In this document: positions 13,349-25,794 of the stretch, piece after piece
How the letters are laid out: every line of letters begins with the position of its first letter
How positions within the stretch are numbered: the stretch's first letter is position 1
Origin: Rhopalosiphum padi
Lineage: Eukaryota > Arthropoda > Insecta > Hemiptera > Aphididae
Assembly (NCBI RefSeq): GCF_020882245.1
Contig: NC_083598.1
Location: 66,315,858 to 66,379,857 of the forward strand
Direction: 5' to 3'
Length of the DNA: 64,000 nucleotides
Notes under the pieces: generated by a model
What the model was told of the DNA's origin: nothing
Database searches by the model: none
What the model saw: the letters and a program-made list of their open reading frames with translations, nothing else
Position numbers and translations under genes: made by a program

Positions 13349-14760
13349 ATGGAATCCAAATTTTACGAACATTTGAATAAAGTTATCGAAACGAAAAATA
13401 TTAACAGTACTTGTATTAGTAAATCTAAATATTATGAAATAATTAATGATTGGTCACCGCGACAAATCTTGCGATGTATGAGCAGTTGTTTGCCGCGACT
13501 CGCGTAGACTTTGAATTAGGTTACCAATATAGAATAATAAATTATTATGACAACAAATCAATTGTGAAGTCTCAATATATATATATAATAATAAAGACGA
13601 CACTGTCGCACTCAACTATAAAAAATATTATAACAACACGGGGCCCCAAAATAATAATAACATATAAACAATTATAATAATAAATAATATAAAATATAAA
13701 TACTAAATTATAACATGGAATGATTAATTTACCTGTACGGTAATAAAAAAAAGGGGTATACAATAATACAATATAAAAAATAGACCTGATATCCAGTAGT
13801 GGTGTCGATCCAAACTTTCCCGGGTCCAAGTTGGGAATCTTCACTGGTATAATCGAATATTAGGATAAGCTTGACGACGTAAATCAGTATACGTATAATA
13901 TACTGATATAATATGTATATATACAAAATAGTGTATGTATTACAATGACCGAAAAAGGTACGTTACACCCTGGCCGATAGCTGGGCAAAAAAGTGATCGC
14001 ACGTTGAGTATCAGCAGAATATGATACAATTATATATCGGGTCGCACACAATGCCACGATATTAAATAGAAAAACGTAAGTTTATATAAACGCCGCTTAA
14101 AAGTCGTAATAAACACGTGGTTTTATGCCACCGGACAACGCAACCGGGCACACACGTATAACAAAAAGGTGTCGGGCTTACCGCGGCAACAACACACGGC
14201 GACCGGTTTTGACGATATTCAGAAAAGGTGTGAAAACTGGCGCAAGTTCACGCGTCGACCGAGACGGCGGTGACAAGTTCGCGGTGATCACAGCTTGACC
14301 ACTCGGGAGGGAAATAGACAAGTGTGATGACCGGACTGTCACTCGTGTTGTAGTGGCCTTTGACCCGGCTGAAACGCGCCAAGAGGATCGGTGTTCGAAC
14401 AATTAATTATTTAAAACAACTGAAGCTAGAGAAGAAAACCAATTAAAAATTAATGAAAAATATGACGTAATGACAGTATTAGGAGAAGAAAAATTAATTA
14501 TGCCAGTAGGTAACTGCAGAAGGTAATTGTGTAAAATTATATGCTTATAATGAAGAGTTATTTAAAATTTTATATGAAATACATTTATCTATTGGGCACG
14601 GTGGTGGAAATCGTATGGAATATGAAATAAATATAAAATTTAAAAATATAACTAGAGAAATAATAATGTTATATTTAAATTTTTGCGAGTCATTATGTGA
14701 GAGAAAAGTATAAATACAATGAAAAAGGGATTGATGGTTAAACCAATTATTTTTTTGGAA
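13349..14760 (+). pseudogene. KRBA2-like integrase fossil (zinc-binding domain)
   Basis: Piece 1 starts at ATG 13349: MESKFYEHLNKVIETKNIN, then STCISKSKYYEIIN. After the inserted LTR-like sequence, reading resumes with KINEKYDVMTVLGEEKLIMP. A frameshift follows near 14505. Then come KLYAYNEELFKILYEIHLSI, GHGGGNRMEYEINIKFKNIT and REIIMLYLNFCESLCERKV, followed by a stop. The His..His..Cys..Cys spacing (EIHLSIGHGG ... LNFCESLC) is the integrase N-terminal zinc-binding fold. The last match is GLMVKPIIF. It is broken by insertion, frameshift, stop and deletion of the catalytic core. Confidence 0.65.
13447..14401. mobile_element. Solo LTR-like insertion inside the KRBA2-like element
   Basis: The 955-bp block starts TGATTGGTCACC and ends GGTGTTCGAACA, so it has TG...CA ends. 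It is flanked by a perfect 5-bp duplication ATTAA (13442-13446 and 14402-14406). Removing the block and one ATTAA rejoins the KRBA2-like frame exactly, which defines the insertion. The block has higher G+C in its right half, a TATA-like tatataaac near 14073 and an aataaa near 14107. No internal region or second LTR is seen. The superfamily is not assigned. Confidence 0.7.
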
Positions 14761-14777
14761 CTATAGTGTCGTTTACA

Positions 14778-17525
14778 GTACAAAAACTCGACTGGTTAGT
14801 CGAAAATATCAATTATTGTTCATTTGTATTGTTGACTGAAAATTTTTAATTTAATCATTATACATTTTTGTACAACCATAAAATTGGTAAATTAATAAGG
14901 AGGGGTACTCTCAACTCTTATTGAATAAATGATGTTCCAAGGAATAGGGGCGTTTGTTTTTTATTAGCCTAGGGGCGCCTTTTAAGTAAATCCGGCCCTG
15001 GATGTAAACACTAAGTACATAATAGCATAATACACATCAACATAAACGTATACAGGTGATCAGGGTAACGCTCTCCATCTCTCCAGGTAGTACACATTTT
15101 TAGAATGACCCCAGCCATAAGACATATATACTCGTAAATATAATATGTAAAAATATCTTGAGAGTTAAAATCACAAATCGATTGAGACTTGAATCGTAAC
15201 GAGTCGCCATTGCCACGTCGTTGGTACCGCAGTTTAGGCGTAATCGTTGACTGTGTCGGTCGGTAGTACTCGGTACTGCCAAACATCACGCACCGTGTCA
15301 TCTCTTCATCGTCAGTCACTTCACGTGACCAAAGAAGCCAGGCGCCCGACAAGCCGTGCCACAAGTGACTAGAAAACGTGCGTGGGTGATAATTTTCGAA
15401 TGTAAAATTTTTCATATAAAATTCTACTCTCTGAGTTTTAAACACACACAGAGTTCATTGCCATTAATCAAACAACTGTAAGTGAATCTATATAACAATT
15501 TCTACCGGTAACTAATACTACCAGCAGAATTTGTGGCAACTATTGTCGTTGTTTGTATAACAAATGCTTCATTTATAAAAACTGAAGCTTATTTAACTGA
15601 ATACCTACAACTTACAAGAAATATCATACGTAATATTCTATATATATATTCTATATATATTTTGTTATAATATTTTACGTATCGAGTTCGATTACAAAAT
15701 CAACTTATTATTTTGATCATTTTCCACATACCTATATACTATTGCTTATGTAAAATAACAAACTTATATAAATATATCTTAATAGAAGTGAAATATACTA
15801 AAATATCTTAAAAACTCCATATTCCACACTTCACTAAATATAATAATACATAATATTTAGTATACTCGACTATCAACTACAATGCTATTATACATATGTA
15901 AATGATTTTGCAAGCGAAAAGACAATAAAAAATATTTTTAAAATATATATATTATACATATATTTTATTTATTTAAACTAAAAAGTAAAGATGATCCAGT
16001 ATTAGGTAGTATTTTTTGTGAAATTGTGATATTTTTTGTGATAATTAGGTATAAGGTACTTTAGTACTTATCTACTACCTACTTATATCTACCAAAAATA
16101 GCCGTAACTAAAAATGCAAATGTATGGTTGAAAATTGAAATTACTGGACTATTATACTTACCATATAACCGCATATATAAATAGGAAAATGTGTAGCTGT
16201 GTAAGTGGTAAGTCCCCCCCAAAAAGATCATGATATTTCTAAACAAGACTTGATATTTAGTGGAGTACTCGTATTTTTTTAAATTAAAGACGTTTTACAT
16301 GCACTAACTATATAAAGGTAACAGGATAAAACTGTATAGATTGTTTTTTTTTTTGAAATAAAAAATAATGATACGTGTAATGCGCATCATGGGTCGTCGT
16401 CATAAAAAATTCCAATTCCGCATACCTAATACGATCGATTGGTAGTAGTTGCGTATTATAATCATAATAATTATTATCATTATTCATTAATACGATGAAG
16501 GGCGAGAAATAAAATAGTGATATTTATAGTCTCTTGCCGAATCGGCGAACCCAATTTGCGAAAATAAACTGAAGCTGTAATAAGTATATACGGATTAAGC
16601 ACGGAAAAATTCCTGCGAAATAATCAGGTATAACCAGTTTTGTACTTGTGTAAAACACTTAAAAATAAAAACCAGTAACGGGAGAATATGTACAATTATG
16701 GCGTACTTATACGTATAGGTTTAAGACGTTAAAGTGTACAACATTCGATGATACGACGAAACGTTTTAAAAACAACTGCTCAAGCGCATAGGTATACACA
16801 CGTTATTTTTTTGAACAGTACGCGTATAGTTTATAATACTATAATATCATAATAATATGCGAGTAGTGGCGCTTCCTATATGAATTTTATATACGAATTG
16901 TTTGTCCTTCGCGAGTCCGGTCGGCTACTTCCATGTAAACATATGTACATCTACCGAACATAATAAACGACGTATTCACGTTCCACGACCAACACCACAT
17001 TAACTAAGTGCAAACTGCAGTAATATACATTATAGTCATAATTGTATATAAACATAGGTACGTAGCACGCTGGACGCAAGACGTACCTACTGTTATACGC
17101 GGCTCGTACGCGTAGTACGTTGTGGAGTACATAATATTATTATTGGTATTGTTGTCGTCGTTTAACAATTAATTGATTTATAATTAGACGTTTCGCATTG
17201 TAACCGATAGGTGACCACCGATTTTTCCATCTCCAACGATAATTTCATCTCCCATAGTATACGGTTTTCTTCGAGTCCGGCATTTGCTCGTTTGGTTTGT
17301 TTTTTATTCACCGTAATACAATATTAGGTAAGTATGTCCGATAAAATATTATTACCCATTACTTAGATTTGTTATTATTTCGTCATGATACAATATACCT
17401 ACATACAATATGTATGTGGTAGACGATAGTACCTACTGCACTTTTTTGTCGTTATTATACGTAATAAATAATATAATAATGCATTTTAATTCACAGCAGT
17501 ATTTTCGTCGTCGGCGAATACAATC
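14778..17525. other. Intergenic, 5' of ModSP paralog A
   Basis: A transposon-type end closes at about 15000 (aaatccggccctg). The rest is AT-rich with short open frames on both strands that I do not recognise. The last 350 bp before the ATG at 17526 probably contain promoter and 5' UTR; no motif was assigned with confidence. Confidence 0.4.
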
Positions 17526-20500
17526 ATGGAGGCGACGAGATCCTGGTTAACATTATGTTTATGTTTCGTTTTGGGTACGGCAGGTAAGTAATTACGTAAA
17601 TTTGGGCTTATAATATATTAGTATAATTATTATATTAAATTATTAATTTTACCAACTTCCTAGTAAACATTAATATTAATTATAGTCGCAAACGCACATG
17701 TAATAAGCAGTATAAACAGTATAAAGAACTGATTACCTATGTTCAAATTTCAAATGGAATATTATAGATTATGATGGTTGTAAAAGTGCTGTTGTGGTAT
17801 AATTTTGAACATTTAATTTAATTTTATACATTTTCGACATTCTCGCCTATTTATTATTAAACTCAATATACAATTCATAATACATAATATTGTCTGTATA
17901 TTAAAATATAATACATTTATACACCCCAACAAAATATACTACATTTATTTATTATTTTTCAATAATATTGAATTTTCAATTTATAAATAACATAATTTCT
18001 TATGGGTAAAATTTAGTAAAAAATATTATTTGACAATAAATCGATTATTAACTCCAATATGTATAGCTATGTTCTATTTACTGAGTACTGACTCCATCAG
18101 ACCTAAAGAACTTGAATGGAATATTCTGAATGTATACGTAATCATGTACAACTTGTTTGTTTTAGGAACGGGCATATTGTGTAATCCATTAATCGAAAAA
18201 AGACAAATTTCATCGTGTAAAGTGTTGGTAACTATATTATGTCTTAACAAAATACCTAGGTAGTAGATACTAATAATCATTACTCCTGTTCCTGTAATCC
18301 TGCTATAATCGTCTTACATCCCTTCTGAAACGTGTATAATATTTTTATGTGCATGATTAAATTTTTACGTCATAAAATATTTGAAATAATATTTTACAAC
18401 CATTTATTTTTATAAATTTGTTAGAAATATAATTTAATATAAAAAATTACAAGGAAGCTACTTAGCCTACTCGTCTTTAATTTGTATTGAAAAAATATGG
18501 TTGCACAATCGAATGCTGTAGAATCTGTGATAAAACTAAAATCCCTAAATTTTCATAGAAAAATGAAGTAGATTATTATCTGGTCAGTCTGTTTAAATAT
18601 ATTTTTACTATGAGTTCTTTAGAGATAGGTTTTTTGTATTTTTCAATATATTAAAAATAAGTGGATTAAGTTACCAAACTTTTAAAAACACTTTAGTAGT
18701 TTGTTACTGTTAATATTCACTTTTATAAACTTACCAATTGATGATTATACAATTTCAAGACACTTTAGTTTTGAACTTAACTAGGTACTTTATTTAAAAA
18801 AAAACACTTAGCATGTACACGACTACACAAGTGCCGCATTTGGAGCAGTACACTCATATTACATGGTTTCATTAAATTGTATGTTGTCTCCGTGCGTTAT
18901 TTAATTGTTAATTTGATTACACTTACACCCAATATTATTTTATGAATTAGGAGACTTTGGGGAAATGGGGACCACCCTTTTTTACAATAATTAATCATAT
19001 AATAATGAATAAATTCTTAAGATTTTGCAAACCAATATCCATGTTTAAGCATTTTAAATTTATAAACGTATTAAATGTGTCAATATATCTTGTGACTATA
19101 CAATTAAGATATTGATATTTTTAAGTTAATTTAAATTTATTTTTTTAATTAGGAATTTAAAAATTGTTTTGCTCTGAATAATAATTTTTTTTTAATTCTA
19201 GATATAATACTATAATTTATATTGCATTTTATTTTCAGAGACACGTTCAGCTGTACAAATGGGGAGTGCATTGATTCGTTATCAATTTGTGATGGATTTG
19301 CAGATTGTTCAGATAACTCAGATGAGACTCAAAGTTTATGTGCTACAAAATTTAAAACGTACGGGAAAAATATCAATACAAATATGTTTGAAGTTTAAAA
19401 ACATTAACAAATATATTTGTTTTAATTTTAATTTTATTATTTATATGTTAATATAGATGTCCGAGTTCTGCGTTTCGCTGTAATTACGGCGCTTGTATAG
19501 CTAAAAGTGCTAAATGTAATGGTAAAAACGACTGTGTCGATGGTTCAGATGAAAATTTATCTGAATGTAAAAAACTTCCATTAGAAATTCCTACAACTCC
19601 TAAATATACGCAACAAATAACTCAAGTAAACAGTCAGTCTAAAATATGTTTGTAAGTAATTGTTTTTAAGCTTATGATTTTATAATTTATGATTAGAATA
19701 TACCTATTTATTTTATGGTTTGCTTCTTACTAGGTATGTATTATATTTATTATACGTGGAATAATAATATTATATTAACAGCCGACAGGAATTTTAACTT
19801 ATAGATATACGAGTAACTCAAAAACGTTAAAAGATATAAATCGCGGGGGAATTTTTACTTAAATTGTATTGTAATATTACATTGCTAAAAAATAAATACT
19901 TTTCATTGTTTATATTGAGTGTAAATATGAATAAAAACTAAAATTAGTTAAATTATATTAACTGTATAGTATTAATATTTACCAAATAAGAGATTAATAA
20001 CTATCAATTTAATTTTCATAAGTTTACTGACAGCTAATTGTTTTGCAGGCAGTATTATAATTTGTAATATACTTAAATTTGGGCGAAATCTTCGTATGGA
20101 CATGGTGTGAATAGAGATTCATGTTTTTATCAATTTTTTTTCTATGTCAAAACAAAAATGTAGATTCAAAGTATTTATGCTTTTTAGTTTTTGAATTACA
20201 CCAAAAACAAAATCGATTTTGCATAAAAATTTCAATTTTTTTTCTATTATAATTCGTGTACACTAACTAATAAGCACTCATAAACAAAGCACATATCAAT
20301 ATATCGTTGTAAAATTAATATATTCACTACTCCACTCAGAGTCTAATAAACTGCAAATAAATTTGATCTTCTCGATTATACCTTATTAATGCAATTGAAA
20401 AAATAAAATAATTAAAATCATGTGATTAAAATTGTTTAATTTATTTTTAAACATATATTAAAAATTAAAATGTATTTGAATATTATACTTATTTCGTATA

Positions 20501-23500
20501 TTTTACGAACATTATACCAAAATGTAACTATTAATGTGTGAACAAAAATTTTTGTTTATTATTTAGACCTGAAGAGGAGTATACCTGTAAATCTGGTCAA
20601 TGCATAGATATAACATCCACTTGTGATGGAATTGTAGATTGCAATGACAAATCTGATGAAACATCGGAATTGTGTAAATCAAGGGTGTACGTATTGAATG
20701 GAATTATAAAAAAGTTTTAAAGATGCATACCTATATATACAGGGCGATTCTTTTATCATTTTACACTCATTATTTCAAAAAGTATTCATGTTTTTGAAAA
20801 CATTTTTCTACATAGTTTCGAGTTGTTAAAAACAACGTTTTTATTAAAAAATTATATTTTTAAATATTTTTTATCCTTATATTTTTTTAAGTTTTTACTT
20901 TTTTGAATGACAACATAGTTTTAATTTCATATTCCAAAGCAGAATAATTTTCTGAATATTTTAATACATAAAAATCAAATTTAGAGCGAGTAGTTTATGA
21001 GATACGAATTTAAAGTTTAGACAAGCGGAGTAGTGGACAAACATTTTGCGGGTTAACACCGTACCACTCCACTCCGCTTGTCTAAACTTTAAATACGTAT
21101 AACTCATAAGCTATACGCTCTAAATTCGATTTTTATGTATTAAAATACCTAGAAAATTATTCTGCTTTGGAATATGAAATTAAAACTCTATATTGTCATT
21201 CAAAAAGTAAAAAACTTAAAAAAAATATAAGGATAAAAAATATTTAAAAATATAATTTTTTAATAAAAATGTTGTTTTTAACAACTTAAAACTAAGTAAA
21301 AAAATGTTTTCAAAAACATGAATACTTTTTAAAATAATGAGTGTACAATGGTAAAAGAATCACCTTGTATATCTGTAAATAAATAAAATAATAGTTCAAT
21401 TTATTATTTGAAATTAAAGGTGTCCAAAGAATACTTTTATGTGTAATTATGGTGCCTGCATAAATAAACAGAGAAAATGCGATGGTTCGCTACACTGTGC
21501 TGATGGTTCAGATGAAGCCGGCTGTACTTCCACTGAAGATCGCATAACTTCGACTTTGGCTACTCCAACCACACAAACCCCGTTGATACCCTCACCACCG
21601 ATATATTTATATCAAACTAATAAACCAACGACTGTTTCATATCAAACTAGTAAACTACCGTCTGATTCATATCAAACTAGTAAACCACCAACACAGACTA
21701 ATAAAAATGGGTAGATAATGTTCTATTAATTAATTTAAAATGTTGAGCATTTTTTCTTAAAAGATATTAGTTATTAAACATTTAGAAGAAGCTAAACAAG
21801 TATCATTATAAAAACGTTTAAAAGGCTTAAATATGGATTTGGTTTTAACTATAAATATTAAGAATGAAGATTCATGTAAACTAAATTACCCAGATCACAG
21901 TTTTATACAGGTTTTTCTACTACAATAGCAATATCCGATTTGTTAAATAAGAATAAAAAATGTCCTTAATTGACAATTTAAATGTATGTCATAGTAAAAA
22001 ATTGTGTACCTATACTCTAGCAAGAAAACGCGTCGCAAACCGACCAAAATCAGTTTTTCTTTGCTTTCCCCAATGATACTCAACCATAAGCGAACCAGTT
22101 TTGATAGCATGATGGTGACGCGTGGGGTTGCGTAGAATCGGCGCGTTCTCTCGCAGGACACTATAGCTAGAAAATACTGAATTTTTGATGGAGAGCTATA
22201 TATGCCATATAAAAATCTTAATAATTTATATTTTAGTTATTTTTACATTATAATTCTTTAAAGGGTATGTATGATACCACATATCGAGGGAACTGTGTAT
22301 TCTTTAGTCCATACTGTACCAATTGAAGTAGTACCACCTGGGACTTATGTCGATTACAATACCGCTGTTGAGGAGAACTGCATTGAAGGATATTATAAAA
22401 CTATTCCTGATAGACTTATGATTTGTTCAAAAAATGGAAATTGGTATCCAAAGATTGATAAAATATGTTTGAGTAAGTATGTTTTAATATAATATTATTT
22501 ATTGTTTATTAACATCTGTAAAGATGTACTGTATGTCTGTATATGACATGCAAATATGTAATATAAGTATTTCTTGATACTTAACTTACGATCACTTTAT
22601 AACAGTACCATATATTGGTTTTTATTTCGGAGGGAGCCGATCATATATTCGTCTTTTTGGGAGGAAAAGGGGAGAAAGCACACTATTTGTCATTTGGAAA
22701 AACTAAACTGTGTTTTAATTTGGGGGCGGACCCCTTCACCCGCCCACACCATAAATACACCACTGCTTTATAATAATATAATATAATTGTAAGTATTAAT
22801 TTAACAATTGATTTATGTTTTAAGAAAAATGTCCACCTATGATTTCGGACAGTTTAAACATCGAGTGTGTTTATAATGGTAAAGAAGTAAGTTGTTCAGA
22901 CCCATCAATACCGGGTACTCTATTAACTCCACACTGTAAGGTCACACACACTGTACCAAATGGACAAATAGAGTCACCAAACAAATTACGTTGTCTACCA
23001 GATGGGAAATGGAGTGATCGACTTTATACATGTATTCCATGTAATTATATTTTTTAAGTATTATTCTATTTATTCTATATTTCGGTCTAAAAGAGAATAT
23101 GCCCAGCGGCAACCTGTTTCCGTCTGATGGCGCGCACCTCCCACATAACGGCATAGGTAATGACCGGGGGAAGAGGAAAAAAGTGTGCAGAACTGATGTA
23201 TTCTCTTTTGGAACAGAGTATAATATCTAATTTATTTAAATTTTACTAATAACATTTAAAGACAATTGTATAGTAAACACATTCTTACATTTGTGAGAGT
23301 GCTTAAAAACAACGTGATGGAATGTCCTAATTCTTCCATTAATTGATTTTATAATACAACAAAACTTAAAACAATTGTTATCATAGTATTATACCGTTAT
23401 AATCATGTCAACTCTTAAAATATCTAATTTTAGGACATTCTTTCTTTTCAAATATATAAGATATTCAAATATTATTCTAGATTGTGGCCGACCATTTATT

Positions 23501-25422
23501 TCAATCCAAACATTGATTTTACAAGGTACTGTAGCTGCATATGGATCAACACCTTGGAATGTTGGAATATATCAAAAAAATAAAAATAATTTTAACTTGA
23601 TATGCGGAGGAACACTTATTGCTCCAAATTTAGTTGTATCTGGTAAGTTGTATGCTGGTGTGCATTACATAATAGTTTAAAATCCCAAATTATTTTTTTT
23701 AGCGGCTCATTGTTTTTGGACTGAAGGGATGACTAATAGAATATTAATAAATAATGGTACATTTAAAATTTCTGTTGGAAAGTATAAGAGTGACATTTCA
23801 ATTAAGGACAATGAATTTACTCAGATTGTTGATGTAAATAACACACAATTTAAAAAAAAATGTCTGATTCATTAAATATTTTGTTAAAAATAATTTAGGT
23901 GGGATTTGTTTACTTGAAGGAAAATTATTATGGTTCTTCCGGATATCATGCTAATGATATAGCTATTATTGTGTTACCAATCAAAGTTAACATAAGCAAT
24001 GTAGTCGCTCCTGTTTGTCTAGACTGGACTAAAAAATATACCAATGTTGCAAATGGAGCTATGGGAAAAGTAAATTTTTTTAGTATTATTATTACACGTT
24101 TAAATTGTGGTGCATTATAGTTGGTAAACTACTTGATTATGACAGAAACGAAGAATTTTTTAACAAAAATAATGATTTTGTATTACCTATGTCATTTTAT
24201 TATTTTAGGTTGTTGGCTGGGGAAAAACGGAAAAAATGGTAGAAAGTCCAGTTTTATTAGAAGCTAACTTACCATATATAAACCAAAATACATGTCGGGA
24301 TATGTATAAAAACGGATTTCAAAACTTCGTTAGTATTGATAAATTCTGTGCCGGCAATAAAACCGGTAAGTAATAAAATTTTATAAGAGTCATTTTAACC
24401 GGTAAACATATATAAGTATATGTTATTTTTTTAAACAAAAATTTTCTTTAAAATTTAAATTATGAGGAAAATGTTCTATGTTGTACAAAAAGTTTGAAAA
24501 ATTTATAATTATACATGAAGAAATGACGTAAACTAAAAAAAATGCATTTATGGCTAAAAATATCTAAAATTGCAAAATAAAAATAGAATATTTTGAATCA
24601 ATGAAGCATAAAATAAATTTTAAGCTAAGATAGCATTTTATAGGATCAAATAAAAAAAAAATAAAAAGTTATCATCATCCTATCTCTAATAATGATTAAT
24701 GATTACGTTATATTTTTAGAATTACAAGGATTAGCTAACGATAGTTTACTTTTTTGTTAAATAAATATCTAACATTATTTTTCATGTTTTCGAGAAAATA
24801 TTATCTTTCATTAAATTATAAAATTTACAATTTTTCTAAAAATCAATCAAATTATTAAATATTATAAAATAATAATATAAGGACTATTATAATGCATAAA
24901 CACAAAATGCTTGATTTTTATTTTCGTAGTAGTAAGTATATGTATAATATCTTAGTACTATTCATAAGACATGATAATTATTGATTTTACATTATCATAA
25001 TTCATCATAATGTGGGGTTTTGTCATAATTTATTATGTTTATAGTTTTTATTAGGTAATTAATATCTACGAGTAGTTAATTTATCTAGTTTTATTATTAT
25101 TTATTTAATATAGTTATTTGTTATTACTTTAGGATATATTGTCACAATTATTGTTATATTTATTTGTTTCTACTCGTATTAGTATTATTTATTAAAGCTT
25201 TACATTTTAGGACAAGGAGTTCATCAAGGTGATAGCGGTTCTGGATTAACCTTTGCACATTCCTCTTTAAGTTTTTTATACGGAATTGTGAGTGTAAAGG
25301 ATCCAAATACAAATGATTCAATTGCAGTTTTTACAAATGTTAATCACCATATTGAATGGATTCATGATATTTATAATAATCATACATATGCGAGTGACAG
25401 TTTGTCTAGATCTATTGGATAG
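17526..25422 (+). CDS. modSP: Modular serine protease, paralog A (catalytically complete ModSP)
   Basis: Thirteen exons: 17526-17583, 18166-18223, 19239-19358, 19457-19651, 20567-20686, 21420-21710, 22264-22472, 22825-23040, 23481-23642, 23703-23833, 23899-24069, 24209-24365, 25211-25422. They give 699 residues. In insects ModSP is the secreted, self-activating protease that links pattern recognition to the Toll-activating cascade. Order: signal peptide (1-19), four LDLa modules (about 42-75, 80-113, 147-181, 186-216), a linker with YQTSKP-type repeats (217-281), CCP/sushi (283-350), wonton-type module (352-422), S1 protease domain. The triad is His479 (SAAHC), Asp540 (NDIAII) and Ser638 (GDSGSG). 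The would-be activation bond is Leu434-Ile435 (TL/ILQG), and the S1 position is Gly632, so specificity is not trypsin-like. The architecture matches Drosophila ModSP. Cys560 and Cys424 are the expected interchain disulfide. Confidence 0.92.
20740..21367. mobile_element. Long fold-back MITE in ModSP-A intron 5
   Basis: Two arms of about 300 bp (20740-21040 and 21065-21367) are near-perfect reverse complements around a short centre near 21050. The ends are CAGGGCGATTCTTTTA and, reversed, CAAGGTGATTCTTTTA. TA target duplications flank it at 20738-20739 and 21368-21369. It is non-coding. It lies between the exons for LDLa 3 and LDLa 4, so the pre-mRNA would contain a hairpin about 300 bp long. 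Confidence 0.85.
22603..22765. mobile_element. hAT-like MITE in ModSP-A intron 7
   Basis: It starts CAGTACCATATATT and ends AAATACACCACTG. Perfect 8-bp duplications ctttataa lie at 22595-22602 and 22766-22773. It is 163 bp and non-coding, with gggagg and ggggcgg tracts. A related end (TAGTGGTGTATTTACC) appears at 50976. Confidence 0.8.
23084..23214. mobile_element. Small inverted-repeat element in ModSP-A intron 8
   Basis: The ends GGTCTAAAAGAGAATA and, reversed, GTTCCAAAAGAGAATA are inverted repeats enclosing 131 bp that are richer in G+C than the intron around them. I found no clear target duplication, so the family is not assigned. Confidence 0.5.
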
Positions 25423-25454
25423 TGCAGTAAAAAAACTAATTAGTATACCTTGTA

Positions 25455-25794
25455 CTAGAGCCGTTCCGTTAAAATTTGGCGCTCAGAACAAAATTAAAAA
25501 TATTCGCCCCCTATTTTATTTATCATTTTGCATTGGATTCCTATTTAATTGAATATTTTTTTTACAACGTATTTTGAACATTGATGATTTGATATAAAAT
25601 TAAAGCTGATTGCAATAATAATTATTAAACAAAATAGTTGAGTATAAAATAATTAAAAATTAATACAAATCACAAATTATATTATAATTTAAAACGTATT
25701 TTTAAAACGTATCATATAGGTAACATTTTTGGCGCCCCTTTAAACCATGTGCCCGAGGCGCATGGCTCCTAGCCCCTCCCACGGCACGGCTCTG
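25455..25794. mobile_element. hAT-like element just 3' of the ModSP-A stop codon
   Basis: It starts CTAGAGCCGTTCCG and ends CGGCACGGCTCTG. The 8-bp flanks are accttgta (25447-25454) and cccttgta (25795-25802), 7 of 8 identical. It is 340 bp and non-coding. It begins 32 bases after the TAG of paralog A, so it probably lies in or supplies the 3' UTR. Confidence 0.7.

Larger units (their letters stand above)
13298..14777 (+). mobile_element. KRBA2-like (integrase-type) DNA element, internally deleted and interrupted
   Basis: The left end TATAAACGACACTATA and the right end CTATAGTGTCGTTTACA are inverted repeats. Between them lie two pieces of one coding frame (13349-13446 and 14407-14760) of the integrase-like KRAB-A-domain-containing-2-related family that I recall as abundant in aphid genomes. 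The remaining pieces jump from the zinc-binding module straight to the right end, so the catalytic core is absent. TGT...ACA-type ends would fit Ginger-like elements. I found no clear target duplication. A solo-LTR-like insertion (13447-14401) splits it. Confidence 0.6.

Noticed and set aside
11323..15000. CAGAGCCGTATTTAAC (11323) and aaatccggccctg (15000) as the two ends of one 3.7-kb hAT element
   Set aside because: The 8-bp flanks (ggtgctat and gatgtaaa) do not match and the termini differ, so these are more likely ends of different elements.
15011..15445. 144-codon minus-strand open frame
   Set aside because: No recognisable domain or consistent codon use, and it overlaps a second minus-strand frame. 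It is treated as chance.
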